In this document: positions 1 to 4,883 of the stretch, one piece after another
Position numbering within the stretch: the stretch's first letter is position 1
Layout: every line of letters begins with the position of its first letter
Source: Caldifarciminota bacterium
Lineage (GTDB): Bacteria; Hydrothermota; Tepidihabitantia; Tepidihabitantales; CAIPLT01
Length of the DNA: 7,896 bases
Reading direction: 5' to 3'
Assembly (NCBI GenBank): GCA_025061975.1
Contig: JANXBB010000012.1
Span: forward strand, 1 to 7,896
The notes under the pieces: model-generated
What the model was told of the DNA's origin: nothing
The model's input: the letters and a program-made list of their open reading frames with translations, nothing else
Database searches by the model: none
Program-made: the position numbers and the translations under genes

Positions 1-344
1 ACGCTATTACGGATCCGTTCTAAAAGATCCCGCTCCAGTCCTCGACTTGCCCACTTGTTAAGCACAATATCAGTAGCCATTACTAACTGCCGACCTGAAA
101 ACTTAGTTGCAAGCCGATAAACCTCCCGAGCAAACGCTAAATACGCCGGATTTAAATATGTCTGCACCCCAGCCTCAGATAAAATAAGCTTGACTTCGTT
201 TTCTAAAGCCTCCTGCGTAGGAAAGATCACAGAAAGCTGCTCCCGCATCCTCGCCTTATATTCTCTAAGCCGCTCCGGTAATACATCTCCCGCAAACTTC
301 GCATCCCACTTCTCAAGCCTTCTACTTGCCGGCCTTGTCGCCAT
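1..344 (-). CDS. Unrecognised basic helical protein, N-terminal 114 residues (runs off left edge)
   Basis: An uninterrupted reading frame starts at an ATG (342-344) and stays open to the left edge, so only the N-terminus is present. The start is well supported by the very strong ribosome binding site AAAGGGGGTGAT a few bases upstream. The visible protein is highly charged, Arg/Lys/Glu-rich and predicted mostly helical, with no signal peptide or membrane segment. Recognisable patches are FPTQEALENEVKLIL, YLNPAYLAFAREVYRLATKFSG, then a stretch with NKWASRGLERDLLERI. I have an impression of similar hypothetical proteins in environmental and phage-associated sequence, but no family name or function. 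G+C is about one half, richer than the housekeeping genes on the right. It is the last visible gene of a minus-strand set with the 447-842 gene and probably co-transcribed with it. Real gene: likely. Function: unknown. Confidence 0.75.
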   Translation of the reverse strand, partial: MATRPASRRLEKWDAKFAGDVLPERLREYKARMREQLSVIFPTQEALENEVKLILSEAGVQTYLNPAYLAFAREVYRLATKFSGRQLVMATDIVLNKWASRGLERDLLERIRNS

Positions 345-349
345 ATATA

Positions 350-433
350 TCACCCCCTTTCTTTACCATCCGCCTTTACACACCCTAAGGCGCTTGCCTG
401 TAAAGGCTTTAAGGTAAAATTAATCACACCCAT
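350..433 (-). CDS. Possible 27-aa small ORF between two phage-like genes
   Basis: An ATG at 431-433 preceded six bases upstream by a G-rich AGGGGG stretch opens a 28-codon frame starting MGVINFTLKPLQ and ending KADGKERG. Its TGA (350-352) lies inside the GGGGGTGA ribosome binding site of the next gene (start at 344). This arrangement would allow translational coupling of the two. The ORF also spans most of a long inverted repeat (362-418), so it could instead be a chance frame across a structured untranslated region. No known family recognised. Support is the binding site and the geometry only. Confidence 0.3.
   Translation of the reverse strand: MGVINFTLKPLQASALGCVKADGKERG
362..418 (-). repeat. 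Long interrupted inverted repeat in the gap between two minus-strand genes
   Basis: Two nested pairs of arms are seen: TTTACC (362-367) pairs with GGTAAA (413-418), and GCCTTTACA (372-380) pairs with TGTAAAGGC (399-407). The inner stem is nine perfect base pairs around an 18-base loop, and the loop contains a short AGGC/GCCT pairing. In minus-strand RNA this would fold just upstream of the strong ribosome binding site of the leftmost gene. There is no T-run on the minus-strand side, so it is not a normal intrinsic terminator. A role in RNA processing, translational control or protein binding is inference. Confidence 0.45.
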
Positions 434-446
434 AACTTGCCCCCTA

Positions 447-842
447 TTATTTAATATCAACTGTCCAACGCTCAGTTACCACAACAAAATCCGGAAGCTT
501 GACCCCCTTTGCAAGCATCTCCTTTGCCCAAGCCCGCAAACGCATTCCACAAATCGACTTCTGAAATATACCAACCCCATACCGCTCATCATAATCCAAA
601 GCACAAGCCCGATCAACAATCTTAGCATCAACAACACGCTTCAACTTAAACTCCCCATCCTCAGTCTTAACCTCAGAAACCTGCTTTCTCTGCATCAACT
701 CCGCAACCTCACCTGACGCTTTAAGATATAAATCATATAAAATCTCAACCTCAAGCTCTAACCTCTTTAACCGCTCATAATGCTCCTCATACCGCACATA
801 AAGCTCCTTTAATGTTTTTAGTTTATTTTTTAAACTCTTCAT
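447..842 (-). CDS. Small phage-like protein: N-terminal coiled coil plus conserved-looking C-terminal domain
   Basis: A 131-residue protein. Residues about 1-50 are a Leu/Lys/Glu-rich heptad-like helix, probably a coiled coil. Residues about 60-131 form a compact region: TEDGEFKLKRVVDAKIV, then an acidic-aromatic stretch, then a segment ending ICGMRLRAWAKEMLAKG, a Leu-Pro, and VDIK at the C-terminus. This layout (coiled coil; 'TEDG' strand; helix with L-R-A-x-x-K-E; 'G-x-x-L-P'; short terminal strand) resembles, from memory, small phage proteins encoded in DNA replication or recombination modules. That is a resemblance, not a proven homology, and no precise function is assigned. The start is fixed by a near-perfect AAGGAGGT binding site five to six bases upstream, which lies inside the end of the preceding ORF; the two genes overlap by ATGA (839-842). 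No signal peptide or membrane span. Confidence 0.8.
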   Translation of the reverse strand: MKSLKNKLKTLKELYVRYEEHYERLKRLELEVEILYDLYLKASGEVAELMQRKQVSEVKTEDGEFKLKRVVDAKIVDRACALDYDERYGVGIFQKSICGMRLRAWAKEMLAKGVKLPDFVVVTERWTVDIK

Positions 843-1201
843 AAAACCTCCTTTTTTAGTTTAAAGCCTCTAAGAACCTCACTTATCCTTATAAGCCCTT
901 CTCTGTTTTTTATATTTCTATTCTCCAAAAACGCTTTAGCGTTAAGATTTCTTTTTCTTTTTATTATTAATTTTTCTTTTTCTTTGTTTAATATTGCACT
1001 TTGTTTATTATTGATACTTTGTTTATTATTGTGCTCTTGCGCTAACGCAAGAGGGGCTCTTGCGCTAAAGCAAGAGGGGTATTGATTTAACGCAAGAGAT
1101 GTGGATAACTTTTTTATAAAGCTGCAAGTTAGTTTTTTACTCTTTTTTAGGTTTAAAGCCCAAGCCCCAAACATATAATATATTAGTCTTGTGTATCTCA
1201 T
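839..1201 (-). CDS. Doubtful 120-aa low-complexity ORF, possibly a decayed phage replication-type gene
   Basis: An open frame that ends in ATGA overlap with the next gene, whose ribosome binding site lies in its last codons; this favours some translation of the 3' part. The N-terminus is Lys-rich (ALNLKKSKKLTCSFIKK), the middle is a two-fold hexapeptide repeat (NNKQSI, NNKQSA), followed by NKEKEKLIIKRKRN and a C-terminal tail ending LKLKKEVL-like (FKLKKEVL). Asn/Lys/Glu-rich linkers of this kind are common in phage replication initiators, but no DNA-binding domain is recognisable. Problems: no ribosome binding site before the ATG, the frame stays open upstream without a defined start, and 23-bp palindromic repeats cross it in different frames. 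It may be a truncated or frameshifted gene, or partly non-coding. No function assigned. Confidence 0.35.
   Translation of the reverse strand: MRYTRLIYYMFGAWALNLKKSKKLTCSFIKKLSTSLALNQYPSCFSARAPLALAQEHNNKQSINNKQSAILNKEKEKLIIKRKRNLNAKAFLENRNIKNREGLIRISEVLRGFKLKKEVL
930..943. repeat. Short palindrome related to the 1034-1079 repeats
   Basis: AACGC, a TTTA loop and GCGTT form a five-base-pair hairpin. On the minus strand its centre reads CGCTAAAGCG, close to the GCGCTAAAGC centre seen on the plus strand of the second unit at 1057-1079. It may be a diverged member of the same palindrome group or coincidence. Confidence 0.3.
998..1031. repeat. 18-bp direct repeat (two copies, plus a diverged third)
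   Basis: The 16-mer ACTTTGTTTATTATTG occurs at 998-1013 and again at 1016-1031, a period of 18. A degenerate version (TCTTTGTTTAATATTG) lies at 981-996. Because the period is a multiple of three, the copies keep frame in the minus-strand ORF and give the repeated peptide NNKQSI/NNKQSA. This is compatible with slippage in a low-complexity linker, or with AT-rich iterated sites next to the palindromes. Confidence 0.6.
1034..1079. repeat. Tandem pair of 23-bp palindromic repeats
   Basis: Two directly abutting 23-bp units (1034-1056 and 1057-1079) differ at a single position (C1046 versus A1069). Each is a hairpin followed by GGGG. The first has arms CTCTTGCG (1034-1041) and CGCAAGAG (1046-1053) around CTAA: eight perfect pairs. 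The second has arms CTCTTGC (1057-1063) and GCAAGAG (1070-1076) around six bases. A third half-unit, TAACGCAAGAG, follows at 1088-1098. The 23-bp period shifts reading frame, so the repetition is at DNA or RNA level, not protein level. Confidence 0.75.
1100..1108 (-). promoter_or_regulatory. Perfect consensus DnaA-box-like 9-mer
   Basis: TGTGGATAA on the plus strand is the exact complement of the DnaA consensus TTATCCACA. It lies two bases beyond the third half-unit of the palindromic repeats and next to AT-rich DNA, a setting that could suggest a mobile-element origin or a DnaA-regulated site. It is a single box; a chance occurrence somewhere in a window this size is a few percent, so the call is weak. 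Confidence 0.25.
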
Positions 1202-1266
1202 ACTAAATATATATAGATGCGCAAAACCACCAAAATAGGGAAAATTTTTTATTTTGTTATTGGATG
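1202..1266. other. AT-rich spacer without a recognisable gene
   Basis: Very AT-rich DNA between the terminator of the TPR gene and the doubtful ORF at 839-1201. It contains a TATATATA run just upstream of that ORF on the minus strand, which could serve as a -10 region, but I find no matching -35 at proper spacing. Nothing else is supported here. Confidence 0.4.
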
Positions 1267-1294
1267 AAAAAAAATAATAGCGTTGAACGCTATT
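1267..1294 (-). terminator. Intrinsic terminator of the TPR gene
   Basis: On the minus strand, AATAGCGT, loop TCA and ACGCTATT form an eight-base-pair perfect hairpin (1276-1294) followed, after an A, by eight T residues (1274 down to 1267). It starts immediately after the TAA of the TPR gene, the expected place for a Rho-independent terminator. It separates the TPR gene from the phage-like cassette. Confidence 0.85.
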
Positions 1295-1792
1295 TTATAA
1301 ATCGTTCATGTAAATCTTAACCAATAATGCTAATTCTAAAGGCAATTTTTTCTTTCGTTTCAATGCTTGCTCACACCAATAACGCGCACGCTCTTTATCA
1401 CCTTTTTGAGCATAAGTAAGTCCTAAGTTAGCCATTGCAACTGCAAAATTCGGATTAAGCTCAATCGCTTTGGTAAAATCCTTAATTGCCTCTTCGTATT
1501 TTTCTAATAGATTATAGGCAACTCCGCGATTTGTATAGTAATCAGCTTCATCAGGCTCTAAATCAATTGCACGAGAAAAATCCATAATTGCCTTTTCAAA
1601 CTTGCCTTCTTTTAAATAAGCATATCCCCGGTTGCTATAAAGCATTGACCAGTCAGGTAAAATCTCAAGTCCTTTAGTAAAATGTGCGCACGCTTTTTTA
1701 AATGCACCGCGCTTAAAATAGTAAACTCCCCGACGATTAAAATAACGTGCTTCTTTATAGGCAGTTCCATAATTTTTATCGTCGCTTTTCAT
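1295..1792 (-). CDS. Soluble tetratricopeptide repeat (TPR) protein, 165 aa
   Basis: Four consecutive 34-residue TPR units span about residues 15-48, 49-82, 83-116 and 117-150. Each has the characteristic N-R-G-x-x-Y / A-x-x-x-F-x-K-A-I-x-L-x-P pattern, for example LYSNRGYAYLKEGKFEKAI and YTNRGVAYNLLEKYEEAI; the fourth is more diverged (ANLGLTYAQKGDKERAR). TPR arrays are protein-protein interaction scaffolds; the partner cannot be told from sequence. No signal peptide or membrane span, so probably cytoplasmic. I chose the ATG at 1790-1792, not the in-frame TTG at 1828: the ATG has a GAGG binding site 7 bases upstream, and the TTG overlaps a consensus -10 box, so it would lie upstream of the transcription start. 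It is monocistronic, with its own promoter and terminator, and divergent from the ribosomal operon. Confidence 0.9.
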   Translation of the reverse strand: MKSDDKNYGTAYKEARYFNRRGVYYFKRGAFKKACAHFTKGLEILPDWSMLYSNRGYAYLKEGKFEKAIMDFSRAIDLEPDEADYYTNRGVAYNLLEKYEEAIKDFTKAIELNPNFAVAMANLGLTYAQKGDKERARYWCEQALKRKKKLPLELALLVKIYMNDL

Positions 1793-1819
1793 AGCACGCC
1801 TCAATCTTTTTAAAAAGAG

Positions 1820-1848
1820 ATTATACAAAACCTACAATTGTAAATCAA
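1820..1848 (-). promoter_or_regulatory. Sigma70-type promoter of the TPR gene
   Basis: On the minus strand the -35 box TTGATT (1843-1848) and the perfect -10 box TATAAT (1820-1825) are separated by exactly 17 bases. Transcription would begin near 1813, leaving a leader of about 20 bases before the ATG at 1792 that contains the GAGG binding site. Confidence 0.8.
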
Positions 1849-1874
1849 GTGCCTTTAAGCCTTTATTATCCTTC

Positions 1875-1902
1875 TTGACATCTTAAAAATTTTTGTTATA
1901 AT
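1875..1902 (+). promoter_or_regulatory. Consensus promoter of the alpha ribosomal operon
   Basis: Perfect -35 TTGACA (1875-1880) and perfect -10 TATAAT (1897-1902), 16-base spacer. Transcription would start near 1909, giving a leader of about 35 bases to the rpsM ATG at 1944. This short leader leaves little room for the S4-binding pseudoknot that controls the alpha operon in Escherichia coli, and I see no such structure. The -35 boxes of this and the divergent TPR promoter are 26 bases apart, so the two could interfere or be co-regulated. Confidence 0.88.
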
Positions 1903-1943
1903 ATAAAGCAAAACTTATGTCGTAAAGAAAGGATAAAAGACCG

Positions 1944-2333
1944 ATGGCACGATTATTAGGTGTTGATTTAGAAGACAACAAACAGATCTTATACGCGTTG
2001 CCTAAAATTTACGGTATTGGACCTAGTAATGCTAAAAAAATCTTAGATACGGTTGGTGTCCCCTATAACAAAAAAGTCAAAGACCTCACCGATGAAGAGT
2101 TTACCAAAATTCGTAAAGAAATCGAAGCTAATTACAAAATAGAAGGTGTGCTCCGAGCCGAAGTTCAAGCTAATATCAAGCGCTATATTGATATTGGCTG
2201 TTATCGTGGTGAACGTCATCGTCGCGGACTGCCGGTCCGAGGTCAGAGAACCAGAACTAATGCTCGAACTCGTAAAGGTCCCAGAAAGACTTCAGGAGTT
2301 ATAAAAGTAAAAGCACAAGCAAAACCTAAATAA
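1944..2333 (+). CDS. rpsM: 30S ribosomal protein uS13
   Basis: Structural protein of the head of the small ribosomal subunit, contacting 16S rRNA, the P-site tRNA and the intersubunit bridge to L5. The 129-residue product has the N-terminal helical domain with a helix-two-turns-helix pattern ([18 protein letters not shown], about residues 18-35) and the diagnostic basic C-terminal tail [20 protein letters not shown] (about residues 93-112), ending in a Lys-rich extension. Length is slightly above the usual 115-125. The start is supported by an AAAGGA binding site ten bases upstream and by the usual MARLLGVDL beginning. It is the first gene of the alpha operon here; the usual upstream rpmJ and infA are not present. 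Confidence 0.98.
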   Translation: MARLLGVDLEDNKQILYALPKIYGIGPSNAKKILDTVGVPYNKKVKDLTDEEFTKIRKEIEANYKIEGVLRAEVQANIKRYIDIGCYRGERHRRGLPVRGQRTRTNARTRKGPRKTSGVIKVKAQAKPK

Positions 2334-2345
2334 TAGGAGTAAAAG

Positions 2346-2720
2346 ATGGCGAAAAAATCGGGCAAGAAGAAAGCACCGCCAGTTGCAATTGCGCACATTC
2401 AATCAACTTTTAACAATACAATTGTTACAATTACTGATCATAAGGGCAATGTTTTATGCTGGTCATCAGCAGGTCGTGTTGGTTTTAAAGGTGCAAAGAA
2501 AGGAACCCCCTATGCAGCTCAGCAATGCTCTGAAGCTGCAGGCAAAGAAGCAGTAGCATTAGGGGTGGAAAAAGTTGATGTATATGTTAAAGGACCCGGC
2601 CCGGGACGCGAACCGGCAATCCGTGCACTGCAAAATGCCGGACTGAAAATTAATTTAATAAAAGATGTTACGCCGATTCCTCATAATGGATGTCGGCCCC
2701 CAAAACCGCGTCGGGTCTAA
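2346..2720 (+). CDS. rpsK: 30S ribosomal protein uS11
   Basis: Platform protein of the small subunit that binds the 16S rRNA near the mRNA exit and E site. The 124-residue product has a Lys-rich N-terminus, then the conserved core [35 protein letters not shown], the KGPGPGRE loop (about residues 82-89) and the C-terminal [15 protein letters not shown], whose Asn-Gly is the position isomerised to isoaspartate in some bacteria. Length is normal. Twelve bases after rpsM, with a GGAG binding site in the gap, so translated from the same transcript. Confidence 0.98.
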   Translation: MAKKSGKKKAPPVAIAHIQSTFNNTIVTITDHKGNVLCWSSAGRVGFKGAKKGTPYAAQQCSEAAGKEAVALGVEKVDVYVKGPGPGREPAIRALQNAGLKINLIKDVTPIPHNGCRPPKPRRV

Positions 2721-2734
2721 AAATTTTGAAAAGT

Positions 2735-2754
2735 AATAATAAAAATTTATTATT
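2735..2754 (+). other. AT-only inverted repeat between rpsK and rpsD
   Basis: AATAATAAA (2735-2743) and TTTATTATT (2746-2754) form a nine-base-pair stem made only of A-T pairs with a two-base loop. It overlaps the first two bases of the -35 of the rpsD promoter. There is no G+C pairing and no clean T-run at once after it, so it is a weak terminator candidate at best; it could slightly attenuate or mark an mRNA end before the internal promoter. Confidence 0.25.
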
Positions 2755-2781
2755 GACAAATTTAACTTTTTTTATTATATT
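2753..2781 (+). promoter_or_regulatory. Strong internal promoter in front of rpsD
   Basis: Perfect -35 TTGACA (2753-2758) and -10 TATATT (2776-2781) with an optimal 17-base spacer. Predicted transcription start is near 2788-2790, only about three to five bases before the rpsD ATG at 2793. Transcripts from this promoter would therefore be leaderless or almost so. It would let rpsD-rpoA-rplQ and downstream genes be expressed apart from rpsM-rpsK. Confidence 0.8.
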
Positions 2782-2792
2782 TAACACTTAAT

Positions 2793-3404
2793 ATGGCACG
2801 ATATATCGGACCAAAATGTAAAAAATGTCGCCGGTTTGGTGAAAAACTTTTCTTAAAAGGTGCGAAATGTTATACTGATAAGTGTATATTCACCAAACGG
2901 CATGCAAAAGTATCTCCTCAAGGGCGAAAAATTACTCCGTACGGTATTCAGCTTCAGGAAAAACAAAAACTTAAAGCAATTTACGGACTCTTAGAGCGTC
3001 AATTCCGCTTAACATTTGAACGAGCTCAAAAGAAAAAGAATCCTGGTGAGCAACTCCTTATTGAATTAGAACGCCGATTAGACAATGTGATTTTCCGGTT
3101 AGGATTCGCGCATTCCCGTACTCATGCTCGTCAAATTGTCCGACATCGTCACATTTTAATTAACGGCCGGCCGGTTGATATTCCTTCTTATCCGGTAAAA
3201 CCCAATGACGAAATTCAGGTTCGTGAAGGTAAAATTCGTGAGGTGATAAAAGCAATACTCCAAGAACGGGTATCAGCAGTGCCTGATTGGCTTTCGTTAG
3301 ATCCCAATACTTTAACCGCTCGAGTTTTAAGATTACCAACCAAAGAAGACATTACTGATATTTCAGTAAATACTCAATTAATTGTTGAGTTATATTCAAA
3401 ATAG
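2793..3404 (+). CDS. rpsD: 30S ribosomal protein uS4, zinc-finger form
   Basis: Primary 16S rRNA-binding assembly protein of the small subunit body, also involved in decoding fidelity. The 203-residue product has an N-terminal zinc-binding knuckle with Cys9, Cys12, Cys26 and Cys31 (CKKC, then KCYTDKC), i.e. the 'C+' form of S4, followed by the helical domain (ITPYGIQLQEKQKLKAIYG) and the S4 RNA-binding domain from about residue 94 (RRLDNVIFRLGFAHSRTHAR, then IVRHRHILINGRPV). Normal length. There is no Shine-Dalgarno sequence before the ATG; the -10 box of the internal promoter ends only 11 bases before it, which fits leaderless translation. In Escherichia coli S4 represses its own operon, but no equivalent mRNA site is visible here. 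Confidence 0.98.
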   Translation: MARYIGPKCKKCRRFGEKLFLKGAKCYTDKCIFTKRHAKVSPQGRKITPYGIQLQEKQKLKAIYGLLERQFRLTFERAQKKKNPGEQLLIELERRLDNVIFRLGFAHSRTHARQIVRHRHILINGRPVDIPSYPVKPNDEIQVREGKIREVIKAILQERVSAVPDWLSLDPNTLTARVLRLPTKEDITDISVNTQLIVELYSK

Positions 3405-3411
3405 GGAATTT

Positions 3412-4419
3412 ATGAAACTAACACCAATTATTTTGCCTGAAGGTGCAGTTGTTGATAAAGAAACCTTAACCGAAACTTATGGACGGTTTACAATTGCACC
3501 TCTTGAAAAAGGTTGGGGCCATACCATCGGCAATGCTTTAAGACGAGCGCTACTCTCATCAATTCAAGGTGCCGCAATTACTCAAGTGCGTATTGATAAT
3601 GTGCTTCACGAATTCTCAACAATTCCCGGAGTTATTGAAGATGTGCCCCAGATTATTCTTAATATTAAGAAAATCCGCCTCCGGCTCGATTCTGAAACCC
3701 CAAAATTTTGTTATCTTCATGCCAAAGGAGTAAACGAATATAAAGCGCGACATTTAACAGTTCCTCCGGAGATAACTATTGCTAATCCTGATCAACCCAT
3801 ACTTACTATCACTGAAGAAAACCGTAGCGTTAACATTGAAATGAAGGTTGAAAACGGGCGAGGATATCTGCCATCCGAACGCCAAGAAAAAAGAACCCAA
3901 GCACCAATTGGCACAATCTTTTTAGATGCGTTTTTTTCACCGGTAAAGAAAGTCGCTTTTGCTGTGGAAAATACCCGAGTTGGTGACCGCGCTGACTATG
4001 AAAAGATAATATTAGAAATCTGGACTGATGGTACCGCTTTACCGGAAGAATGCCTGATTCAAAGTGCGACGATCATTAAAAATCACATGTTGGTTTTAAT
4101 CCCCCAAGAAAAAGAACCGGAGTTCCAGAAATTTGAAAAATACGATCGGGAGCGTGAACGACTCCGAGAACTTCTGATGACGAAAATTGAAGATTTAGAG
4201 CTTTCAAATCGCGCACTTAATTGCTTAAAAGAAGGTGTCTTAAAAACCGGTGGGGGACGACTTAAAATTGAAAGAGTTGCCGACTTAGTGCGTCATACAG
4301 AAAAGGAAATGCTTGAAATTGAAAACTTCGGTCGAAAAACATTAGAGGAAGTCCGAGAAGTCTTAGAACGCCATGGACTTCATTTTGGAATGGATGTTGA
4401 TAAAATTTTAAAATCATAA
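3412..4419 (+). CDS. rpoA: DNA-directed RNA polymerase subunit alpha
   Basis: Dimerises to nucleate RNA polymerase assembly; the C-terminal domain binds UP elements and activators. The product is 335 residues. The N-terminal domain shows YGRFTIAPLEKGWGHTIGNA followed by LRRALLSS and PGVIEDV. A charged linker (about residues 240-258) leads to the C-terminal domain from IEDLELSNRALNCLK. Residues matching the E. coli DNA-contacting set are present: Arg267, Asn270, Cys271, Lys273, Gly307, Lys309, with Thr310 replacing Ser. Compared with E. coli the distance from this Cys to this Gly is nine residues longer, the extra residues being about 280-288 (GGGRLKIER). I use the ATG at 3412, seven bases after the rpsD stop, as MKLTPIILPEG is a normal start; an upstream in-frame ATG at 3382 lies inside rpsD and would add ten unlikely residues. 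Confidence 0.97.
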   Translation: MKLTPIILPEGAVVDKETLTETYGRFTIAPLEKGWGHTIGNALRRALLSSIQGAAITQVRIDNVLHEFSTIPGVIEDVPQIILNIKKIRLRLDSETPKFCYLHAKGVNEYKARHLTVPPEITIANPDQPILTITEENRSVNIEMKVENGRGYLPSERQEKRTQAPIGTIFLDAFFSPVKKVAFAVENTRVGDRADYEKIILEIWTDGTALPEECLIQSATIIKNHMLVLIPQEKEPEFQKFEKYDRERERLRELLMTKIEDLELSNRALNCLKEGVLKTGGGRLKIERVADLVRHTEKEMLEIENFGRKTLEEVREVLERHGLHFGMDVDKILKS

Positions 4420-4427
4420 TTAAAACT

Positions 4428-4841
4428 ATGCGCCACGGCCGCAAAGTAAAAAAATTAGGAAGAACAAAGTCACATCGTGAAGCAATGATTAAAAATATGA
4501 TCCGCTCACTTATTACCTACGAGCGGATTAAAACTACAATTGCTAAAGCAAAGCTTGTAAAACCTTATATGGAGCGACTCGTCCGATATGCATTAGAAAA
4601 CACTGTTGCCAAAAAACGCTTAATAAATCGCTGGGTGTGTGATCATGGTCTAGTAAAAAAATTGTGTGATGAAATTGCACCACGATTTACCAATCACCAA
4701 GGTGGTTATACCCGAGTTTTAAAACTTGGATACCATCGTCCCGGAGATAATGCTGAAATGGCTTTACTTGAATTTGTAGTCCGAGCTCCAAAGAAAGAAG
4801 AATCTAAAGGAAAAGCTGAGAAATCAGAAAAGAAAAAATAG
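4428..4841 (+). CDS. rplQ: 50S ribosomal protein bL17
   Basis: Large-subunit protein near the peptide exit tunnel, bacterial-specific. The 137-residue product opens with the diagnostic MRHGRKVKKLGRTKSHREAM, continues with RSLITYERIKTTIAKAKLVKP and closes its core with GGYTRVLKLGYHRPGDNAEMA and LLEFV. A Lys/Glu/Ser-rich tail of about 18 residues (KKEESKGKAEKSEKKK) extends past the usual end. It begins eight bases after rpoA and closes the alpha operon. There is no clear Shine-Dalgarno sequence, so translation may depend on coupling to rpoA. No terminator follows it; the 42-base gap leads on to panD. Confidence 0.97.
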   Translation: MRHGRKVKKLGRTKSHREAMIKNMIRSLITYERIKTTIAKAKLVKPYMERLVRYALENTVAKKRLINRWVCDHGLVKKLCDEIAPRFTNHQGGYTRVLKLGYHRPGDNAEMALLEFVVRAPKKEESKGKAEKSEKKK

Positions 4842-4883
4842 GTGTAAGCCCCACAAATAAATTCGAAGCATGCAGTTACTAAA

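Noticed and set aside
190..417. Plus-strand 75-aa open frame
   Set aside because: It lies opposite the well-supported minus-strand gene at 1-344 and its inverted-repeat leader, has no binding site and no recognisable protein features.
1034..1079. CRISPR array or intrinsic terminators
   Set aside because: The two units abut without spacers, and neither hairpin is followed by a T-run on either strand, only GGGG or CCCC.
1793..1828. N-terminal extension of the TPR protein starting at TTG 1828
   Set aside because: The TTG overlaps the -10 TATAAT, so it would not be in the transcript, and the ATG at 1792 has a good binding site.
1909..1943. S4-binding pseudoknot leader for alpha operon autoregulation
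   Set aside because: The leader is only about 35 bases, and I can find no pairing resembling the known regulatory structure.
4262..4444. Minus-strand 60-aa open frame over the end of rpoA
   Set aside because: It is antisense to the conserved alpha C-terminal domain and has no family features.
4842..4883. Terminator between rplQ and panD
   Set aside because: No stable hairpin with a T-run is present; only the short palindrome GCATGC is seen, so read-through is assumed.
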